The position numbers were made by a program, and so were the translations under genes. DNA of 64,000 nt from Pseudomonas helleri. Lineage in GTDB: Bacteria; Pseudomonadota; Gammaproteobacteria; Pseudomonadales; Pseudomonadaceae. Position 1 is the first letter of the stretch; every line of letters begins with the position of its first letter. Shown here piece after piece: positions 59,641 through 64,000 of the stretch. The DNA is taken from positions 310,001 through 374,000 of the forward strand of contig NZ_JYLD01000001.1 of NCBI RefSeq assembly GCF_001043025.1, given 5' to 3'. The notes below the pieces were generated by a model that worked only from the letters and a program-made list of their open reading frames with translations, was not told the origin of the DNA and did not search any database.

Positions 59641-60447
59641 TCAGTCCTTCACGTAGCGCTCCTGGCCCCACTCGATCATCCGCGTCAGCAATTGCTTGAG
59701 CACCCCCTGCGTCGGCGCCGCCAGGTCTTCGCGGTAGTTGAAGGGTTCGAACTCTTCCATGTAGGTGCTTTGGGCCAATTCCAGTTGCACGGCATGGATG
59801 TTGTCCGCCGGGCTGCCGTAATGCCGGGTGATGTGGCCACCCTTGAAGCGCCCGTTGAGCACATAACGATAAGCCGGGTGTTCGGCACAGATCGCTTCAA
59901 GATCACCCGCAAGTTGCGGCGCACAGCTCGCCCCATTGAACGTCCCCAGGTTGAAATCCGGCAAGCGCCCCTCAAACAAGTGCGGGATATGCGAGCGGAT
60001 GGAGTGCGCGTCAAACAGCAACGCGTAACCAAACTGGTCTTTGAGGCGTTTGAGTTCTTGCTGCAAGGTTTGGTGATACGGCTGCCAGATGCGCTCCAGG
60101 TAAGTCGCCCGCTCTTGCTCGGATGGCGTTTGCCCTTCGCGAAACAACGGCACGCCGTCAAACAGCGTGGCCGGGAACAACCCGGTGGTCGCGCCCACGT
60201 ACATGGGCGCGTCGTCTTCGGGGCGGTTGAGGTCGATCACAAACCGCGAATACTCGGCCGCCAAGGTGCTGGCCCCCAGTTCTGCGGCAAATTCGTACAA
60301 CTTGGGGATGTGCCAGTCCGTGTCCGGCAGGCTTTGCGCTTCGGGGATCAAGCCCGCCTGCACCGCCGGGGTCAGTTTTATGCCCGCGTGGGGCATGCTG
60401 ATCAGCAACGGCACGCGGCCTTGTTTGAATGTCAGAACCTTATCCAC
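59641..60447 (-). CDS. hutG: N-formylglutamate deformylase
   Basis: A 268-residue metal hydrolase, last step of the five-step histidine route (formylglutamate to glutamate and formate). Conserved metal and catalytic segments are LISMPHAGI, DTDWHIPKLYEF, FVIDLNRPEDD and LLFDAHSIRSHIPHLFEG. The start is a GTG at 60447 (VDKVLTFKQGRV) with GGAG eight bases before. It lies eleven bases after hutI. The frame runs further upstream without family similarity. Confidence 0.95.
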   Translation of the reverse strand: MDKVLTFKQGRVPLLISMPHAGIKLTPAVQAGLIPEAQSLPDTDWHIPKLYEFAAELGASTLAAEYSRFVIDLNRPEDDAPMYVGATTGLFPATLFDGVPLFREGQTPSEQERATYLERIWQPYHQTLQQELKRLKDQFGYALLFDAHSIRSHIPHLFEGRLPDFNLGTFNGASCAPQLAGDLEAICAEHPAYRYVLNGRFKGGHITRHYGSPADNIHAVQLELAQSTYMEEFEPFNYREDLAAPTQGVLKQLLTRMIEWGQERYVKD

Positions 60448-60458
60448 AGCCTGTTCTC

Positions 60459-61658
60459 CTAAAGCTCGACGCCGTTGCGAACGACGCGTTTGTCCAGATC
60501 CCCGCCCAACCAATACGCAAGGTCTGCCGGGCGATCAATGTTCCAGGCGACAAAGTCGGCCACTTTGCCGGGCTCCAGCGAGCCGTGGCTCTCGCCCAGG
60601 CCCAAGGCCGTGGCGGCGTGCTGAGTCACGCCTGCCAGCGCCTCTTCGGGGGTCATGCGAAACAGGGTGCAGGCCATGTTCAGCATCAAGCGCAACGACA
60701 AGCCCGGCGACGTACCGGGGTTGAGGTCGCTGGCGATGGCGATTTTTACCCCGTGTTCGCGCAGGGCCTCCATGGGTGGCAACTGGGTTTCGCGCAAAAA
60801 GTAGAACGCCCCCGGCAACAGCACGGCGACTGTCCCGGATTGAGCCATGGCAACAGCGTCTTCTTCGGTCATGAACTCCAGATGGTCCGCCGACAACGCC
60901 TGATAACGCGCCGCCAGGCTTGAGCCATGCAGCGACGACAGTTGCTCGGCATGCAGTTTGACCGGCAAGCCCAGTTGCTGCGCCACCTTGAACACCCGCT
61001 CGACTTGCTCTGGCGAGAACGCCAGGTACTCGCAGAACGCATCCACCGCATCTACCAGCCCTTCGGCGGCCAGTGCGGGGAGCATGTGCGTGCAAATATG
61101 CTCTATGTAATCGTCTGCCCGGTCTTTGTACTCGGGCGGCAAGGCGTGCGCTGCCAAACAGGTGCTGCGCACCGTCACTGGCAGTTCTTGGCCCAAACGG
61201 CGAATCACCCGCAAAATTTTGCGCTCGCTCTCCAGGCTCAGGCCATAACCGGACTTGATCTCGACCGTGGTCACGCCGTCGCGCAGCAAATTCAGCAAAC
61301 GCTGACGCGCACTGGCGAACAATTCATCTTCGCTGGCGGCACGGGTCGCACGCACGGTGCTGGCTATGCCGCCGCCGGCAGCGGCGATTTCGGCATAGCT
61401 CACGCCTTGCAGGCGCTGCTCAAACTCGCCACTGCGGTTGCCGCCAAACACCGTGTGGGTGTGGCAGTCGATGAGCCCCGGCGTGACCCACGCGCCGTCC
61501 AGGCCGATGGTGTGGCCGTATTCACCGGCGGGGACCTGCTGGCGCGGGCCGATCCACTCAATGAAGCCCTCGCGGGTCACGATGGCGGCGTCTTCGATGA
61601 TCGAATACGTGCCATTGGCCATGGTCGCGGCATTGCAGTGTTGCCAAAGCGTTTTCAT
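60459..61658 (-). CDS. hutI: Imidazolonepropionase
   Basis: A 399-residue amidohydrolase that opens imidazolone-propionate to formimino-glutamate. The metal-binding [18 protein letters not shown], the Lys/His segment [15 protein letters not shown] and [11 protein letters not shown] with the catalytic Asp are intact. The start at 61658 ([13 protein letters not shown]) has GGGAG upstream. It follows the HutH-like gene and precedes hutG. Confidence 0.97.
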   Translation of the reverse strand: MKTLWQHCNAATMANGTYSIIEDAAIVTREGFIEWIGPRQQVPAGEYGHTIGLDGAWVTPGLIDCHTHTVFGGNRSGEFEQRLQGVSYAEIAAAGGGIASTVRATRAASEDELFASARQRLLNLLRDGVTTVEIKSGYGLSLESERKILRVIRRLGQELPVTVRSTCLAAHALPPEYKDRADDYIEHICTHMLPALAAEGLVDAVDAFCEYLAFSPEQVERVFKVAQQLGLPVKLHAEQLSSLHGSSLAARYQALSADHLEFMTEEDAVAMAQSGTVAVLLPGAFYFLRETQLPPMEALREHGVKIAIASDLNPGTSPGLSLRLMLNMACTLFRMTPEEALAGVTQHAATALGLGESHGSLEPGKVADFVAWNIDRPADLAYWLGGDLDKRVVRNGVEL

Positions 61659-61678
61659 TGCATCACTCCCTTGATGAC

Positions 61679-63223
61679 TCACGCCAGGTATGCGGCCAGT
61701 GGCTGCAACGCGTGCGGGTCTTTGAGGATCGCCGCGCTCTTGGCAATGTCAGGGGCCAGCCAGCGGTCTTGATCGTAAGGCGCAACGTGTTCACGCAGTA
61801 ACCGCCAGGCCACTTGGGTACCGGCACCGAAGTGCTTGGGCTGATGGAACTCAAACGCCTGCGCAGCCAGCAAGTACTCGATGGCCAGCACCTGGGTAGC
61901 GTTCTCCAGCACTTGCAACAGCTTGAGCGCAGCATTGGTGCCCAGGCTCAAGTGGTCTTCCTGCAGGGCCGAGGTCACGTAGTTGTCGAGCACGGCGGGT
62001 TGCGCCAACTGGCGGTTTTGCGCACACAACGAGGCGGCGACGTACTGGGTGATCATCATTCCCGAGTTGACGCCCGGCTGGCTGACCAAAAACGCCGGCA
62101 GGTCGCTGACATGCGGGTTGATCAGACGGTCGAGCCGGCGCTCGGCAATCGAGCCGATTTCGGCCATGGCGATGGCCAGCCCGTCGGCGGCCAGCGCAAC
62201 GGACTGCCCGTGCGGGTTGGCCTGGCTGACCACCCGGTAGGCGTCGGGCGTGCCCAGCACCATCGGGTTGTCATTGACCGAGTTGAGCTCGGTCTCGATC
62301 TGCACCACCGAGTGATTGAACTGGTCCCGTGCGGCGCCATGCACCTGCGGGATTGAGCGCAGGCTCAGGGCGTCCTGGGTGCGCACGCCTTTGCTGCTGG
62401 CGATGACCTCGCTGTCAGCCAGCAAGCGGCGCAAGTGGCGGCCAACCTGCTGCATGCCCGCGTGGGGCTTGAGTGCGAGGATCTCAGGGTCGAAGGCGTC
62501 GATCTGGCCGCGCAGCGCTTCAAAACTCATGGCGCCGGTCACATCAGCCCACTGCAACACCTGCGCGGCATCGGCCAGCGCCAGGCAGCTCAGGCCGGTC
62601 ATGCACGGTGTGCCATTGACCAGGCACAGGCCGTCTTTGGCGCCCAGTTGCACCGGGCTCAAGCCTTCGGCGGCCAACGCTTGCTGCGCGGGGACGATCT
62701 GCCCACGGTAGCTGACATCGCCCACGCCCAGCAGGCCGACGCCGATGTGCGCCATGTGGGTCAAATAGCCGACCGAACCCTGGGACGGTACTTGCGGGGT
62801 GATCTGGTGGTTGAGCAGCGCCAGCAGCGCTTCGACCACCTGGCGGTGCAGGCCGGATTTGCCCTGGCTGTATTGAATGACCGCCGCGCAGATGATCGCG
62901 CGGGTCTGTTCATTGCTCAGCGCCGGGCCGACGCCGCAGGCATGGCTGAGCAAGGTGTTGCGCGACAGCGCGCTGAGTTGCTCGTGCTGCAACGAAACGT
63001 TGCTCAAACCGCCCAGGCCGGTGTTGATGCCGTAAGCACGTTCGCCGCTCTGGACAATGCGCTGCACGATGGCCTGCGCGTTGTCGATGCGCGCCCAGGC
63101 CTGCGCCGACAGCTCCAGCCGCGCGCCATGCCGGGCAACCGCGACCACGTCTTGCCAGCGCAGGCGGGCGTTGTCGATGATCACCGCAGCGATCACGGGT
63201 GCTTCATTCTGTACGTTACTCAT
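61679..63223 (-). CDS. HutH-like aromatic amino-acid lyase homologue lacking the MIO motif
   Basis: A 514-residue protein of the histidine/phenylalanine ammonia-lyase fold. Conserved are YGINTGLG (Tyr64), LSHACG (His94), LVNGT (Asn203), Arg289 and QEDH (Glu422). But where active enzymes read GSVGASGDLAPLAHM, this one reads GSVGYLTHM at 149-157, a six-residue loss that removes the Ala-Ser-Gly forming the MIO cofactor. The usual QDPYSLR is QDALSLR, and NFHAEP is NPHGQS. It sits between hutI and a betaine-type ABC ATPase, as does PA5093. The true hutH is probably outside the window. Its activity is unknown. Confidence 0.85.
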   Translation of the reverse strand: MSNVQNEAPVIAAVIIDNARLRWQDVVAVARHGARLELSAQAWARIDNAQAIVQRIVQSGERAYGINTGLGGLSNVSLQHEQLSALSRNTLLSHACGVGPALSNEQTRAIICAAVIQYSQGKSGLHRQVVEALLALLNHQITPQVPSQGSVGYLTHMAHIGVGLLGVGDVSYRGQIVPAQQALAAEGLSPVQLGAKDGLCLVNGTPCMTGLSCLALADAAQVLQWADVTGAMSFEALRGQIDAFDPEILALKPHAGMQQVGRHLRRLLADSEVIASSKGVRTQDALSLRSIPQVHGAARDQFNHSVVQIETELNSVNDNPMVLGTPDAYRVVSQANPHGQSVALAADGLAIAMAEIGSIAERRLDRLINPHVSDLPAFLVSQPGVNSGMMITQYVAASLCAQNRQLAQPAVLDNYVTSALQEDHLSLGTNAALKLLQVLENATQVLAIEYLLAAQAFEFHQPKHFGAGTQVAWRLLREHVAPYDQDRWLAPDIAKSAAILKDPHALQPLAAYLA

Positions 63224-63240
63224 CGCTCACCTTTCTAACG

Positions 63241-64000
63241 CTAAACGGCCACGGCACGGCGTTGAACAAAACGGTCCACATAATCATCGGCCGGGGAATG
63301 AAGAATGTCCTTGGGCGTGCCCACCTGAATCAGCCGCCCGTCCTTGAGAATCGCAATCCGGTTGCCGATACGCACCGCTTCATCGAGGTCATGGGTGATG
63401 AACACGATGGTTTTGTGCAGGGTCTTTTGCAGCTCCAGCAGTTGGTCCTGCATTTCGGCGCGGATCAACGGGTCGAGGGCACTGAACGCCTCGTCCATCA
63501 AGATGATGTCGGTGTCGGCGGCCAAGGCCCGGGCCAGCCCCACACGCTGGCGCATGCCGCCCGACAGTTGGTGCGGGTATTTACTTTCGTAGCCCTTGAG
63601 GCCCACGGTATTGATCCAGTGCAAGGCGCGCTCGGCGCACAGGGCTTTGCTTTCGCCGCGCACTTTGAGGCCGTAGGCCACGTTGTCGAGCACGCTCTTG
63701 TGCGGCAATAAACCGAAGCTCTGGAACACCATGCTGATTTTGTGGCGGCGAAATTGGCGCAGGGCTTCCATGTCGTATTGCAGGATGTCCTGGCCGTCCA
63801 CCAGGATTGCCCCGCTGGTGGGGTCGATCAGGCGGTTGAAGTGGCGCACCAAGGTCGATTTGCCCGAGCCCGACAGGCCCATGATGACGAAGATCTCGCC
63901 GGTGCCGATGCTCAGCGACAGGTCATTGACCCCCACCACGCAGCCGGTCTGGGCCAGCACCTGGTCTTTGGTTTTGTGCTGCTGGATCAAGGCCAGCGCT
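63241..64000 (-). CDS. Glycine betaine/proline/histidine-type ABC ATPase (5' end outside window)
   Basis: At least 253 residues of a ProV/HutV-type ATPase. The frame stays open to base 64000, so the start is outside. Walker [10 protein letters not shown], signature [15 protein letters not shown], Walker [14 protein letters not shown] and [13 protein letters not shown] are intact, as is the conserved [12 protein letters not shown] entry. A CBS pair is not seen. Next to hut genes, this ABC family often imports histidine in relatives, so histidine or urocanate-related uptake is inferred. Confidence 0.92.
   Translation of the reverse strand, partial: ALALIQQHKTKDQVLAQTGCVVGVNDLSLSIGTGEIFVIMGLSGSGKSTLVRHFNRLIDPTSGAILVDGQDILQYDMEALRQFRRHKISMVFQSFGLLPHKSVLDNVAYGLKVRGESKALCAERALHWINTVGLKGYESKYPHQLSGGMRQRVGLARALAADTDIILMDEAFSALDPLIRAEMQDQLLELQKTLHKTIVFITHDLDEAVRIGNRIAILKDGRLIQVGTPKDILHSPADDYVDRFVQRRAVAV

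Overview
This window is a stretch of core chromosome from a Pseudomonas (Gammaproteobacteria). The gene order pilM-N-O-P-Q / aroK / aroB / gltB / gltD / hemE on one side of ponA, and maeB / rpmE / priA / argS / hslVU / phaF / ubiE-J-B / hisI-hisE / tatABC / rsmE / chemoreceptor / amino-acid ABC / opgHG / dtd / pip / hut on the other, follows the Pseudomonas chromosome as I remember it from P. aeruginosa PA5030-PA5094. Base composition is GC-rich. At least five copies of one REP-type palindrome and three of a second lie just 3' of genes. The missing PHA synthase block points to a fluorescens/fragi-type lineage rather than P. aeruginosa, but I cannot name the species.

Layout. 1-573: end of an MFS transporter. 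602-9934 (minus): a complete type II secretion operon, gspC to gspM. 10119-11594 (minus): a secreted AA10 chitin-active LPMO (CbpD/GbpA type), a likely substrate of that system. 11924-19086 (minus): hemE, gltD and gltB, then an intergenic region carrying a 141-bp fold-back MITE-like element. 19562-26925 (minus): a block reading pilMNOPQ-aroK-aroB-DamX-like. 27130-29556 (plus): ponA. 29627-33651 (minus): a class-3 lipase-like gene with a broken nucleophile elbow, maeB, a thermonuclease and rpmE. 33876-41285 (plus): priA, argS, an SPOR protein, hslV, hslU and DUF971. 41384-42533 (minus): phaF and a PHA-granule-region gene. 42644-50497 (plus): ubiE, ubiJ, ubiB, hisI, hisE, tatA, tatB, tatC, rsmE and a methyl-accepting chemotaxis protein. 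50579-64000 (minus): polar amino-acid ABC operon, opgH/opgG, dtd, pip, and the hut genes hutG, hutI, a HutH-like protein and a betaine/histidine-type ABC ATPase cut by the window end.

The most unusual points are these. (1) The HutH-like protein lacks the Ala-Ser-Gly that forms the MIO cofactor and has other active-site changes. (2) The pha locus has lost phaC1-phaZ-phaC2-phaD and phaI but keeps the phasin phaF, with a REP at the junction. (3) The lipase-like protein has Gly where the catalytic Ser should be. (4) There is a MITE-like fold-back element upstream of gltB. (5) PilQ is short and lacks AMIN domains. (6) The chemoreceptor at the McpK position has a much reduced sensor domain. I saw no CRISPR array, rRNA, tRNA, phage or full insertion sequence.
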